From positions 1 to 64,000 of the forward strand of contig CAMBSD010000002.1 in assembly GCA_945870425.1 (NCBI GenBank): a stretch of 64,000 nt of DNA, written 5' to 3'. The notes under the pieces are model-generated. The model was not told the origin of the DNA. It was given only the letters and a program-made list of their open reading frames with translations, and made no database searches. The position numbers and the translations under genes are program-made. Below, piece after piece: positions 47,490-56,681 of the stretch (its first letter is position 1; each line of letters opens with the position of its first letter). Source of the DNA: Chitinophaga pinensis. Its GTDB lineage: Bacteria > Bacteroidota > Bacteroidia > UKL13-3.

Positions 47490-47872
47490 TTTCTTTAGAT
47501 TCAATTAATCCTACTTTCTTTCTCGTCATTTATAAAATACCTCAGCTAAAAATGCTTTATATTGAGGGAAAGCAAGACATTATTGCCAATTGAGGAAGGC
47601 AAAACGAATATCAGGTTGCTTTGCTCCAAAAAAAAGAATCTTAGTTTCCAATGCTAACTGATGGCTCTATGTTCAGAAAATTAACAAGTAAGAATCTAAA
47701 AGAAAAAGAAATTAGACCTGCTTTCTCTTGAAAAAAGGTATATATCAATAGCTCTCAGGCATAGTTAAAATCTCTTATCTCCGATTTAAACTGGGGCTAT
47801 ATTACAAATAAATTACCTTAAATTGACCAAAGAAGCTAAGGAAAGAATTAGTGAAATGATTGGCCAAGCAAC
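47490..47872. other. 383-bp intergenic stretch, no feature seen
   Basis: Between the small zinc-ribbon gene and the GNAT gene, convergent. AT-rich, no ORF over 40 codons of convincing composition, no strong hairpin. Confidence 0.45.
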
Positions 47873-48997
47873 CTAAAATTTAATTTGATAGGTATGGTGT
47901 ATTTTGGTCGTTTTTGCTCCTAAGGCAATAAACAAACTATGCATTTTGGGATTAAAATCCCCTATCCAAGCCAATTCAGATGCGGTAATTTCAGGATGGT
48001 ATTTTTGAGCAGCTTTATACAAACTCATAATCATACCTGTTTCTAAACCCAAATTTTGATAGGCTGGAATAACACCAAAAACTATACCCCGAATTCTATT
48101 TACCTTGGTGGTGCTTTTATACCAGAGAAATTTAATTTTACCCCACCAATTCAAATTGCCTTTTAAAGGTTTGAATATTTTGTTTACATCTATTACACTG
48201 ATATAAAAACCTGCAGGCTTGCCATGAGCATAAGCAAACCACATAACCCTTTCTAAAATTATAGGTTTCAAAGATTTTAAGGTAGTTTCTATTCTATCCT
48301 TAGTCATTGGGCTGAAATCTGGCCGATGTGACCAAGCTTGGTTGTATATGGCAATAAAATCTTCGGAAAACTTACCCAAATCTTTTATTCTAAAATGCTC
48401 AAACGAATAATCAGGATTATTTAACACCCTTGAGGCTAGCTTATTAAACCTCACAAAGTTAAAATCATTCAGGTTTATTTCAGATGTGGTTTGTTCAGTA
48501 AGTTTCTCAAAGCCATAATTCTCAAAAAGTTTCTGGTAATAGCTTGGGTTATAATTTTCTTGGTAGGATGGATTTTTAAAACCTGCTACCAACAAACCCC
48601 AAAATTTATCTTTCTCACCAAAGTTCACTGGCCCGTTCATGCCTTCTATACCATTACTTTGAAGCCATTGCTTAGCTGAATCAAACAACATGTTTGCTGC
48701 CAATTGGCTATCTACACATTCAAAAAAACCGCAGCCACCTATTTTCTTTTCGTTGGGCAAAAAATCTTTTTGACTATAAAATGCTGCAATTCGGCCGATT
48801 ATTTTTTGCTTATCATCAAAAAGCAACCAACGGCAGGCCTTTCCCTGCTTGAAATTCAAGTTTTGTTTCTCGTCAAATATTTGTGCAATATCCTTTTCAA
48901 GTGGTGCTACCCAATCTTCATCGTTTTTGTAAAACAATTGAACCGATTTTATGAATTGTAATTTATCTGACTCGATCTTTACCTCTTGAATTTTCAT
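47873..48997 (-). CDS. GNAT-like acyltransferase family protein
   Basis: 374 residues. Two related halves: the N-terminal half contains VGRIAAFYSQKDF-like and GGCGFFECVDSQLAANMLFD segments, and the second half has AGFYISVIDVNKIF, GIVFGVIPAYQNLGLETGMI (the acyl-CoA pyrophosphate-like loop, near residue 310-330) and ALGAKTTKIHHTYQIKF. This layout, including GPVNFGEKDKFWGLLVAGF, matches the widespread YghO-like GNAT family found across Bacteroidota. Substrate is unknown. ATG at 48997; divergent from the thioredoxin-like gene 113 bp away. Confidence 0.82.
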   Translation of the reverse strand: MKIQEVKIESDKLQFIKSVQLFYKNDEDWVAPLEKDIAQIFDEKQNLNFKQGKACRWLLFDDKQKIIGRIAAFYSQKDFLPNEKKIGGCGFFECVDSQLAANMLFDSAKQWLQSNGIEGMNGPVNFGEKDKFWGLLVAGFKNPSYQENYNPSYYQKLFENYGFEKLTEQTTSEINLNDFNFVRFNKLASRVLNNPDYSFEHFRIKDLGKFSEDFIAIYNQAWSHRPDFSPMTKDRIETTLKSLKPIILERVMWFAYAHGKPAGFYISVIDVNKIFKPLKGNLNWWGKIKFLWYKSTTKVNRIRGIVFGVIPAYQNLGLETGMIMSLYKAAQKYHPEITASELAWIGDFNPKMHSLFIALGAKTTKIHHTYQIKF

Positions 48998-49110
48998 TAT
49001 GGCAATTAAGGTATTATTAAAGTTAAAAAACTAATTTTGCTGCGAAGTAAAATTCAAGTATTCAACTTTCATAAAAAATTACTTAATTTACAGCAAAATT
49101 ACACACTATT

Positions 49111-49650
49111 ATGTTACAAATAGGCGACAAATTACCAGAATTTAGGCTAAAAGGTTTTGATGATAAAATGTATACCAATTTTGACTATGCAGACAAATAT
49201 GCTTTGGCAATTATCTTCACTTGCAATAGCTCCCCGATATCAAAGGCTTATGGCCAGCGGTTAATAAAGCTTTTTGAAGCATATGAAGATGATAATTTGG
49301 GTATTGTTGGAATCAATCCTAATGATGCATTGCAATCACCTGAAGATAGTCTTGACCATATGAAATTTGTCGCCAATCGTTTAAAATTAGGGGACATAAA
49401 CTTCTTATTTCTGCAGGACGAAACCCAAGAAGTAGCTAAGAAATTTGGCGCAACCGTTACCCCAGAAGTTTTCCTTTTCAATCGCAAACGCGAGTTGGTT
49501 TACAAAGGTGCTATTGATGATGCTTGGGAAAATGAAAACATGGTGACCGCTGCTTACTTAGAAGATGCTATTGAAGAAGCATTAGATGGTATCGAACCAG
49601 ATTTTCCTGAAGTAGAAGCTTTAGGTACTCCAATTGTTTGGAAGAAATAA
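49111..49650 (+). CDS. Thioredoxin-fold (AhpC/TSA-like) protein lacking the CxxC active site
   Basis: 179 residues. It has the thioredoxin/peroxiredoxin fold of the family whose members carry FxCNHCPxV at the active site. Here the site is FTCNSSPISKAYG near residues 36-48: the first Cys remains and the second is Ser. The C-terminal GCxIKWK of the family is also altered, to GTPIVWKK. TPEVFLF near 118-124 keeps the cis-Pro. It could work as a one-Cys redox protein or have a structural role. ATG at 49111. Confidence 0.8.
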   Translation: MLQIGDKLPEFRLKGFDDKMYTNFDYADKYALAIIFTCNSSPISKAYGQRLIKLFEAYEDDNLGIVGINPNDALQSPEDSLDHMKFVANRLKLGDINFLFLQDETQEVAKKFGATVTPEVFLFNRKRELVYKGAIDDAWENENMVTAAYLEDAIEEALDGIEPDFPEVEALGTPIVWKK

Positions 49651-49675
49651 TACCAATTAGGAATTATCCTCAAAA

Positions 49676-50488
49676 TTGAATTTACAAAATAAAGTTGTTA
49701 TCATTACTGGTGCCTCCTCGGGTATTGGAGAAGCGAGTGCCTACGCCTTTGCAAAACAAGGATGTAAACTTGTGTTAGCCGCCCGCAATATTGATAAACT
49801 TGAAAATGTAAAACAACAATGCCTTTCACTCAAAGCTGAAACACTGCTTGTGAAATGTGATGTGAGTATTGAATCAGATTGCAAAAATCTAATTACACAA
49901 AGTGTAGAAAAATTTCAGACCATTCATATTCTAATTAATAACGCAGGTATCAGTATGCGTGCGCTTTTTGCCGACTTAGACCTTGCAGTTTTGAAACAAG
50001 TTATGGACATCAATTTTTGGGGAACAGTGTATTGCAGCAAACATGCCATGCCTTATCTATTGAAGGAAAAAGGAAGTGTTTTAGGCGTTAGTTCGATAGC
50101 TGGTATTAAAGGCTTACCAGGACGAACAGGATACAGTGCAAGTAAATTTGCCATGAATGGTTTTATGGAAGCACTAAGAATTGAAAACCTAAAAACTGGT
50201 CTTCATGTGGGTGTTATCTGCCCTGGATATACTTCAAGCAACATCCGTAATGCTGCGCTAAACAAGGATGCCAAGCAACAAGCCGAAAGTCCTTTTGATG
50301 AAAGCAAACTCATGCCTGCCGAAACCGTAGCCGATTATATGGTGAAAATGGTATTGCAAAGGCAAAACAATTTGGTGCTTACTAAACAAGGCAAACTCAC
50401 CCAATGGCTCAACAAATTCTTTCCAAATTGGGTTGATAGCTTGGTGTATAAAACAGTAGCCAAGGAAAAAGACAGCCCTTTTAAATAA
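49676..50488 (+). CDS. Short-chain dehydrogenase/reductase (SDR)
   Basis: 270 residues. Rossmann fold with the cofactor motif TGASSGIGEASA near residues 11-22, LAARN near 33-37 (Arg suggests NADP(H)), CDVSIES near 62, NNAG near 89-92, the catalytic Ser in GVSSIAGIKG and Tyr/Lys in GYSASKFAMNGF near 153-164. Substrate is unknown; similar genes act on lipids or sugars. The TTG start at 49676 gives MNLQNKVVIITGASSG. It lies 25 bp after the thioredoxin-like gene, probably in one transcript. Confidence 0.9.
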   Translation: MNLQNKVVIITGASSGIGEASAYAFAKQGCKLVLAARNIDKLENVKQQCLSLKAETLLVKCDVSIESDCKNLITQSVEKFQTIHILINNAGISMRALFADLDLAVLKQVMDINFWGTVYCSKHAMPYLLKEKGSVLGVSSIAGIKGLPGRTGYSASKFAMNGFMEALRIENLKTGLHVGVICPGYTSSNIRNAALNKDAKQQAESPFDESKLMPAETVADYMVKMVLQRQNNLVLTKQGKLTQWLNKFFPNWVDSLVYKTVAKEKDSPFK

Positions 50489-50530
50489 TTGCGGAAAGCG
50501 GAGTAACAAGAATGCGAAATGAAATAAAAT

Positions 50531-50905
50531 ATGTTTGCTAAATCTATTAAACACCTGCAAAAAGAACCTGTTCTTAAACCCATCACCAAGGCTTGTAAGA
50601 AAGAGGTGGAGCAAAGGTTTGACAGGATTGAAGAACAAAAGGATGTTTACCTCATTTTACTTAATAGTATTGTATAACAACAGCTATCAACAAAAGCCCC
50701 AAATACCATTTATCCAAGATTTGAAGCTTTGTTTAACAAATCAAATCTTCTACCAAAAGAGGTGCTTAAATTAAGGAACGAAACATTAAGAGGTTTGGGC
50801 CATTCAAGACACAAAAATGGCTATATAAAAGCATTAGCCAAATATTGGCAACCCTATGGCAGCATAAGCAGTTTGTATTTGCGGCAATCGAAGCAGTTGG
50901 CGTGA
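50531..50905 (+). pseudogene. AlkA-type DNA-3-methyladenine glycosylase pseudogene
   Basis: In one frame (124 codons, stop at 50903) the reading gives MFAKSIKHLQKEPVLKPITK, then DVYLILLNSIV, an in-frame TAA at 50675, then QQLSTKAPNTIYPRFEALF, PKEVLKLRNETLRGLGHSR, YIKALA and KYWQPYGSISSLYLRQS. This is the HhH-GPD glycosylase pattern (SIVSQQLSTKAA..IY.RF, then L...GLS..K..Y...LA). The TAA replaces the Ser codon of SQQ. The jump from YIKALA to the terminal WRPYRS-like segment drops the whole helix-hairpin-helix and catalytic Asp region. It is a decayed gene, behind the SDR gene by 42 bp. Confidence 0.75.
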
Positions 50906-51073
50906 AGGGATTGGAGAATAGAAGTAATAAATAAATTGAATTTCAATTCTATAGGTTATCTTAGCTGTGCCTGCATCCTAATAAAGGCGCCAATAATATA
51001 TTGTATCAATTATAAATTCAACAAACTATTTCAAAAGACAATAATTGAGATTAATATTACCGGACACAAAATT

Positions 51074-51466
51074 ATGCCAGTTTATATACATTTAGCTAAT
51101 CTATTCATTAAAAAATCAGCCGTAGAAAATAAATATGAAGGAGGAATAGGAAAATTTCGTGAAGATTTTTTTATTAGTGGAGATAATTATAATCAAGAAG
51201 ACAATGAGTTATTTTCAATAGCAAAAATGAATACAGATGAATTTGACTTGGATTACTTATTAAGTAAAGGGTTAGATTATGAAGTGAACCTTCACACATC
51301 AATTGATTTTACCATCAAATCTCGCTATGGTGATTACGAATGGCGATGCGACTGGATTAATAATAACAATTTATTTGCTTGGCATATAAATGCGAATGCA
51401 AACTTAATTGCAAAATCAATTGCTTTAGGAAATCTAACCATGGACAAAATTGAAGAAATGTTTTAA
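51074..51466 (+). CDS. Small cytoplasmic protein of unknown function
   Basis: 130 residues from the ATG at 51074. The frame opens at 50936, but the earlier part (NFNSIGYLSCACILIK...) does not look like the protein. From MPVYIHLANLFIKKSAVENK the sequence is well formed and acidic (EDNELFSIAKMNTDEFDLDY), ending in ANLIAKSIALGNLTMDKIEE. It resembles short, unnamed bacterial proteins of about 120-130 residues, and I cannot name the family. It has no signal peptide. It stands alone after the glycosylase pseudogene. Confidence 0.6.
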   Translation: MPVYIHLANLFIKKSAVENKYEGGIGKFREDFFISGDNYNQEDNELFSIAKMNTDEFDLDYLLSKGLDYEVNLHTSIDFTIKSRYGDYEWRCDWINNNNLFAWHINANANLIAKSIALGNLTMDKIEEMF

Positions 51467-51679
51467 AAAAAAGAAAACCCATTCGCTACAATCGTCTAAA
51501 ACACCTTGGATAAAAGTAAATAATTTAAAAGGCTAGAATTCTATACGAATACAACTAAATTTTGATAGATTTTTAACTACTAATCAGTATACTCATCCAT
51601 AAAAAATTATCCTTACTATTGAAACAATCTTAATTTTTCTTGGTTTGTCATTTGTACTAATTAAAAAAAAATCCATTAA

Positions 51680-53023
51680 ATGAAAAATTACATTTTGTTT
51701 ATCGCACTATATTTTACTATTGATGTTTTAATTGCTCAAAATGTAGGTATTGTTAGAAAAAACTATTATTCTTCTTACTACGACAGTACAGTAATGGAAA
51801 AAATTGATGTGCTAGATTCCTCCACATTTAGGTTAGGAATTATAGATCCATATAATGGTGTGGTCACTAACATAGGAAATTCAGAATATAACTCATCAGT
51901 TAATCTAAATGGCGCAACAATTGATTCTTATTTAAATAGATATTACATCGGCAGTGGTCAAAATTTATTAACATTTGATATCAATTCGGGAAATATCATC
52001 AACAATGTTCCGATTTTTGGTTCCAAAGCAGCAACAGGTTTTCAGAACCTTCGATTCAATCATAGTGATTCAAAAATATACGGCTTATTACCAATTAACT
52101 ATTATTCGTATATTTACTATAGCACATTAATGGGCAATATTGAGATCCTTGATTCAACCCAAATCCGATTTGCTTCTATAAATCCTTCAACAGGCCAATA
52201 CACAATTATCGGAAACACATCATATAATAATATGTATACCTTGGCTGGCAACTCTATTGATCCTTATCAAATGCTATATTATTATTCAGCAGTCGACACT
52301 TTGATAGGTATTGATTTATATACTGGTGCTAAATTTAGTGCAGTTCCTATTCAATTACCTCCGCATGGAATTTTTGAAAACATTGCATACTGTTGCATTG
52401 ATACCTCCGTTTACGGTTTAACTCGACAAAATTATATTTCCTACGTATATGATAGTATCATAATGGAGTATGCATTCATTATAGATTCAACCACCTTCAG
52501 ACTTTCAAAAATAAATCCTAATACAGGTGTGGTGACTTTTGTATCACCAAGTAATATTGGTGCAGGAGGCAATTTAACGGGAGGGGCATTTATTGATCCA
52601 AATTCTATGACCTATTTTTTTAGCCATGGAAATAAAATTGTAGGTGTTTCATTAAATACCGGGCTTATTTCATCATCAGTCTCAAAATCATTCGATTCTG
52701 GTGCGTTTGCTTTTGATATGATGAGAAGTACACAAAACTGCATGAATGCCGCAGCAATAAGGGTGAATAATCCCAATGGAATAAGTGAAACTGTTAATTA
52801 CAATTTAGATGGATTTATATTTCCAAATCCTGCACAAAATAAAATTTCAATTACATTACATGTTGCGATTAACAAAATTGAAATCCTAGATCCCAAAGGT
52901 CAATTAATTCTAGAACAAAAAGACAACTTGATTGATATTTCAAATTTGCAAAGCGGTATATATTTTGTAAAAGTTATTACTGAAAACGGGGAATTGTTTA
53001 GTAGTAAATTTATTAAAAATTAA
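51680..53023 (+). CDS. Secreted T9SS type A protein with three internal repeats
   Basis: 447 residues. A signal peptide (NYILFIALYFTIDVLIAQ) is followed by three repeats of about 115-120 residues, each holding a (Y/N)YYSY.YDS.(I/V)ME segment, then DSTTFRL, IxPxTGxVT.(I/V), an FxDPxxMxYY-like Asp-Pro strand and (I/V)xxDxxTG. Examples are YYSSYYDSTVMEKIDVLDSS, YYSYIYYSTLMGNIEILDST and YISYVYDSIIMEYAFIIDST. The rhythm suggests a beta-propeller. The last ~75 residues (from FPNPAQNKISITLHV) are the sorting domain. Function is unknown; probably surface attachment or binding. Confidence 0.85.
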   Translation: MKNYILFIALYFTIDVLIAQNVGIVRKNYYSSYYDSTVMEKIDVLDSSTFRLGIIDPYNGVVTNIGNSEYNSSVNLNGATIDSYLNRYYIGSGQNLLTFDINSGNIINNVPIFGSKAATGFQNLRFNHSDSKIYGLLPINYYSYIYYSTLMGNIEILDSTQIRFASINPSTGQYTIIGNTSYNNMYTLAGNSIDPYQMLYYYSAVDTLIGIDLYTGAKFSAVPIQLPPHGIFENIAYCCIDTSVYGLTRQNYISYVYDSIIMEYAFIIDSTTFRLSKINPNTGVVTFVSPSNIGAGGNLTGGAFIDPNSMTYFFSHGNKIVGVSLNTGLISSSVSKSFDSGAFAFDMMRSTQNCMNAAAIRVNNPNGISETVNYNLDGFIFPNPAQNKISITLHVAINKIEILDPKGQLILEQKDNLIDISNLQSGIYFVKVITENGELFSSKFIKN

Positions 53024-53598
53024 TGATGAACTGATGGAGATTCTATGATCATAAATTTAGTTTTAAATGTTTTCATTATTTCATGTCAATCATGGTAATT
53101 TAAAAAATAATATTATTTGATTTGTTCTCCCACGAGATTAATTTTATCTATAAATTATTGGCAAGTATAGTGTAAGGAACAACTTAGATATTCATTTTAA
53201 AAATAGAATAATTTTGTGGCTTTCTAATTTTGGCTTTTTGGGCTATACAAAATATCAGATAAATCCTGGGCATCGCTGAATATGCTGAAACGAGCAGATG
53301 GATATAATTTGCATTTCGAATCAATTAATACAATTATTTGTAATCGACTTTTCACATGTTTATTTTACTAAGCAAATGTCCGAAATGGGAATATTTTTTC
53401 CTATTTAAAATTTTTGTATATGATCCTAATTTTTAACAATATTCAATGTTTGATGCGCAACATTTACTAAACATGTTGGTATTCTTTGGCAAATACATTC
53501 CTTTTTCCAATCTTAAATCAAACTTCTAGGACGAAGCTTTCCGCTTCATATCCCACTATCAACACATTGTTGAAATAAGCGTTTCAGTTGCTGAAGCA
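53024..53598. other. 575-bp intergenic stretch, no gene seen
   Basis: AT-rich, all frames closed. A small hairpin GAAGC-TTTCC-GCTTC lies near 53535-53551. TTTGTACTTTATTATGG near 53612 resembles a promoter -7 region next to the GT2 start. No repeat or RNA gene recognised. Confidence 0.45.
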
Positions 53599-54750
53599 AT
53601 GGGCTTACTTTTGTACTTTATTATGGAATTGTTAGGCGCATACGGATTTATTTTGTTTATTGTATTGGGTTTATCGACTGTTATTCAGTTGTATTACTAC
53701 ATTTTTATTTTTGGCAAGTTTGCATTTTATAAACCAACCGTGACCCCTCAAAATTTGTCGGAAGAACCTGTTTCTATCATTATTGCTGCCCGAAACGAAT
53801 ATGCCAACCTAGAAAAAAACCTTAAAGCAATTCTAGAGCAAGATTACCCAAATTATGAAGTTATTGTTGTAAATGATTGTAGTTGGGACGACAGTCAAAA
53901 ACTTCTCGAGTACTACCAAGAAGTATATTCTCACCTTAAAATCTGTCAACTTATTGAACAAGAGAAATACCCAACAGGTAAAAAATTTGCCTTAACCATG
54001 GGCATAAAAGCCACCAAAAATAATAAGTTATTATTCACAGATGCCGATTGTGCTCCAAACAGCAATCAATGGTTGAGATTGATGCAAGAACAATATACCA
54101 CCGGCAAAGAAATCATTCTAGGATTTTCGCCATATAAAGGCTTTGGCTCACTTTTGAGTATGTTTATTCAATACGAAAGTGGCATAACAGCTATCGCTTA
54201 TTTTTCTGCAGCCATTGCCAAGCGACCTTTTATGGGTGTGGGGAGAAACTTGAGCTACACAAAAGATTTGTTCTTTAAAAACAAAGGTTTTGCTTCCCAC
54301 CAACATATTTTGAGTGGCGATGATGACCTGTTTGTAAACGAGACAGCTACTAGCACAAATGTTGCCATACAAATAAACCCTGATAGTTTTGTATACACCG
54401 AAGCTAAAAAAACCTTTACCAGTTGGTCGAGACAAAAGACTCGCCATGTGAGCACTGGTAAATATTACAAATCAAATGATAAGTTTTTCTTAGGCTTGTA
54501 TTATTCCAGTTTAATGTTGTTTTACCCTGCTTTTGGGTGTCTACTTTTAATGCAAATTCAATTGCCTGTGTGTTTAGGAATCTTTGGGATGCGTTTCTTA
54601 ACCCAGTTGGTTATTATGTATTTTGCATTGAAGAAACTTAAATACGCTCATATCCTTTGGTTATTGCCTTTCCTTGATGTATTGTATCTGTTCTATATTG
54701 TTATCTTTGGCACTCGAGGCTTATTAACCCGCAAACAAAAATACTGGTAA
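53599..54750 (+). CDS. Membrane glycosyltransferase family 2
   Basis: 383 residues; a second start at 53623 (MELLGAYGFILFIV) is equally likely. It has an N-terminal membrane helix, GT-A domain beginning VSIIIAARNEYANLEKNL near 53-70, a DADCAP metal site near 150-155, GDDDL near 241-245 and the acceptor motif QKTRHVSTGK near 280-289, then two to four C-terminal helices (LLYYSSLMLFYPAFGCLLL, VLYLFYIVIFG). This is the layout of GT2 enzymes that add sugars to lipid or polysaccharide acceptors. Overlaps rsmG by 1 bp (TAATG), in an operon with rsmG and folC. Confidence 0.88.
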   Translation: MGLLLYFIMELLGAYGFILFIVLGLSTVIQLYYYIFIFGKFAFYKPTVTPQNLSEEPVSIIIAARNEYANLEKNLKAILEQDYPNYEVIVVNDCSWDDSQKLLEYYQEVYSHLKICQLIEQEKYPTGKKFALTMGIKATKNNKLLFTDADCAPNSNQWLRLMQEQYTTGKEIILGFSPYKGFGSLLSMFIQYESGITAIAYFSAAIAKRPFMGVGRNLSYTKDLFFKNKGFASHQHILSGDDDLFVNETATSTNVAIQINPDSFVYTEAKKTFTSWSRQKTRHVSTGKYYKSNDKFFLGLYYSSLMLFYPAFGCLLLMQIQLPVCLGIFGMRFLTQLVIMYFALKKLKYAHILWLLPFLDVLYLFYIVIFGTRGLLTRKQKYW

Positions 54751-55388
54751 TGGATATTGATATCATCAAAAAATACTTCCCTGCACTAACTGAAAAACAA
54801 GTGGATCAATTCACCATTTTGTATGAGTTATATGCAGATTGGAACGAAAAGATAAACGTAATCTCTCGTAAGGATATTGACTCGTTATATGAAAAGCATG
54901 TGCTGCATAGCCTTGCCATAGCTAAGTTTGCAGACTTTAAACCAAAAACTAAAATATTGGATGTTGGCACAGGTGGAGGATTTCCGGGCATTCCTTTGGC
55001 TATATTTTTTCCGGAGTGTCACTTTACTTTAGTGGATTCGATTGCTAAAAAAGTCCACGTAGCAGAAGATATTTCTGAAAACATAGGTTTAACCAATACC
55101 GATTTTGTAATAGGCAGGGTTGAAATGCTGAAAGAGAAATTTGATTTCGTGGTGAGCAGAGCAGTCGCTCCCATGGACAAGATATATCGTTGGACACAAA
55201 GCTATATTAAACCTGAGGGAATTAATTCTAAATTTAATGGTTATTTATTACTTAAAGGTGGCGATTTGAAAGAAGAGAAGCAAAACATCAAAGGGATAAA
55301 CCGCAAATTGCGCATTGAAGAATTGAAGTTGAGTACCTATTTTGAAGAAGAATTTTTTGAAACCAAAAAACTCATTCATATTTACTAA
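54750..55388 (+). CDS. rsmG: 16S rRNA (guanine-527-N7)-methyltransferase RsmG
   Basis: 212 residues. It methylates G527 of 16S rRNA. N-terminal helical segment (YELYADWNEKINVISRKD), the SAM motif LDVGTGGGFPGIPLAIFFP near residues 69-87, the motif LVDSIAKKVHVAEDIS near 92-107, then VSRAVAPMDKIYRW near 130-143 (the conserved RA of the family). The ATG overlaps the GT2 stop as TAATG. The stop precedes the folC ATG directly. Confidence 0.96.
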   Translation: MDIDIIKKYFPALTEKQVDQFTILYELYADWNEKINVISRKDIDSLYEKHVLHSLAIAKFADFKPKTKILDVGTGGGFPGIPLAIFFPECHFTLVDSIAKKVHVAEDISENIGLTNTDFVIGRVEMLKEKFDFVVSRAVAPMDKIYRWTQSYIKPEGINSKFNGYLLLKGGDLKEEKQNIKGINRKLRIEELKLSTYFEEEFFETKKLIHIY

Positions 55389-56681
55389 ATGGCTTTAAGC
55401 TACCAAGCTACACTTGACTATTTGTATAGCCAATTGCCTATGTTTACTAGGATTGGCGCAGCAGCTATCAAAAAAGATTTAACCAATACCCTTGCCCTTT
55501 GCAACGCGCTGAATCAACCCCAAGAAAAATTTAAAAGCATACATATAGCTGGCACAAACGGCAAAGGTTCTACCAGCCATATGATGGCTTCGATTTTGCA
55601 AGAAGCTGGATTTAAAGTGGGATTATATACCTCACCACATTTAAAAGATTTCCGTGAACGCATTCGCATCAATGGACAAATGATTAGTGAGAAAGAAGTA
55701 GTAGATTTTGTTGATACACATAAAGCCCTTTTTGAAGAAATAAAACCATCCTTTTTTGAATGGACGGTTGCCTTGTGTTTTCAGCATTTTGCCTATCATA
55801 AAGTGGATATTGCCATTATAGAAACTGGTTTGGGAGGTAGATTAGATTCAACTAATGTCATCGCACCTATCCTTTCAGTAATAAGCAATATAGGTTGGGA
55901 CCATATGGATATGCTTGGAGATTCATTAGACAAAATTGCCTTTGAAAAAGCAGGTATCATCAAAGCTAAAACACCTGTGGTGATAGGTGAAGCATTGCCT
56001 GAAACCGAGCCTATTTTTAGAAAAAAATCTAAAGCAGAAAAAGCAGAAATCATTTTTGCCCAAAAGGAATACACGATGGATTATTTCAGCACCACCAAAA
56101 ATGGGGTATTGTGTGATGTGAAAAAAGGAAACCAAATGTATTTCAAAAACCTCGATTGTGATTTAGGAGGCATATACCAACAAAAAAATATAATCACTTT
56201 AATTGCTGCTATTGATATATTGAAGGAGCAAGGATATCCCATTTCAGAAAACGATATTCGTTCAGGATTGGAGCATGTGAAACGAAACACAGGTTTAATG
56301 GGCAGGTGGCAGGTATTGAAAGAGAAACCTTTTACGGTTTGCGATACGGGTCATAATGTGGATGGAATAAAATATGTAATGGAACAATTGAAATCCATCC
56401 CAAGCAGTAAACTCCGCATGGTTTTTGGAATGGTGAAAGACAAGGATATCAGCAAAGTATTGGCGTTACTACCCAAAGAAGCTAAATATTATTTTTGCAA
56501 GGCTAATCTCCCTAGGGCCGTGGATGAAAAGGAAATGCAGGCTCAAGCTTCTGTATTTGGTTTGATGGGAAATTGCTATGCAAGCGTTATTGAAGCCTAC
56601 AAAGCAGCCCAAAGTGAATCTATTGATACAGACGTTGTCTTTGTGGGAGGTAGTACTTTTGTGGTGGCTGAGATATTTTAA
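55389..56681 (+). CDS. folC: Bifunctional folylpolyglutamate synthase/dihydrofolate synthase FolC
   Basis: 430 residues. It adds glutamate to dihydropteroate and extends folate with polyglutamate. P-loop AGTNGKGSTSHM near residues 54-65, YTSPHLKDFRERI near 80-92, ETGLGGRLDSTNV near 145-157, IGWDHMDMLG near 168-177 and the C-terminal GHNVDGI. The ATG abuts the rsmG stop with no gap. Immediately downstream on the opposite strand is a MmcQ/YjbR-like pseudogene. Confidence 0.95.
   Translation: MALSYQATLDYLYSQLPMFTRIGAAAIKKDLTNTLALCNALNQPQEKFKSIHIAGTNGKGSTSHMMASILQEAGFKVGLYTSPHLKDFRERIRINGQMISEKEVVDFVDTHKALFEEIKPSFFEWTVALCFQHFAYHKVDIAIIETGLGGRLDSTNVIAPILSVISNIGWDHMDMLGDSLDKIAFEKAGIIKAKTPVVIGEALPETEPIFRKKSKAEKAEIIFAQKEYTMDYFSTTKNGVLCDVKKGNQMYFKNLDCDLGGIYQQKNIITLIAAIDILKEQGYPISENDIRSGLEHVKRNTGLMGRWQVLKEKPFTVCDTGHNVDGIKYVMEQLKSIPSSKLRMVFGMVKDKDISKVLALLPKEAKYYFCKANLPRAVDEKEMQAQASVFGLMGNCYASVIEAYKAAQSESIDTDVVFVGGSTFVVAEIF

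Noticed and set aside
53535-53551. Small hairpin GAAGC/GCTTC
   Set aside because: Only 5 bp of stem and no T-tract; not a credible terminator or RNA.
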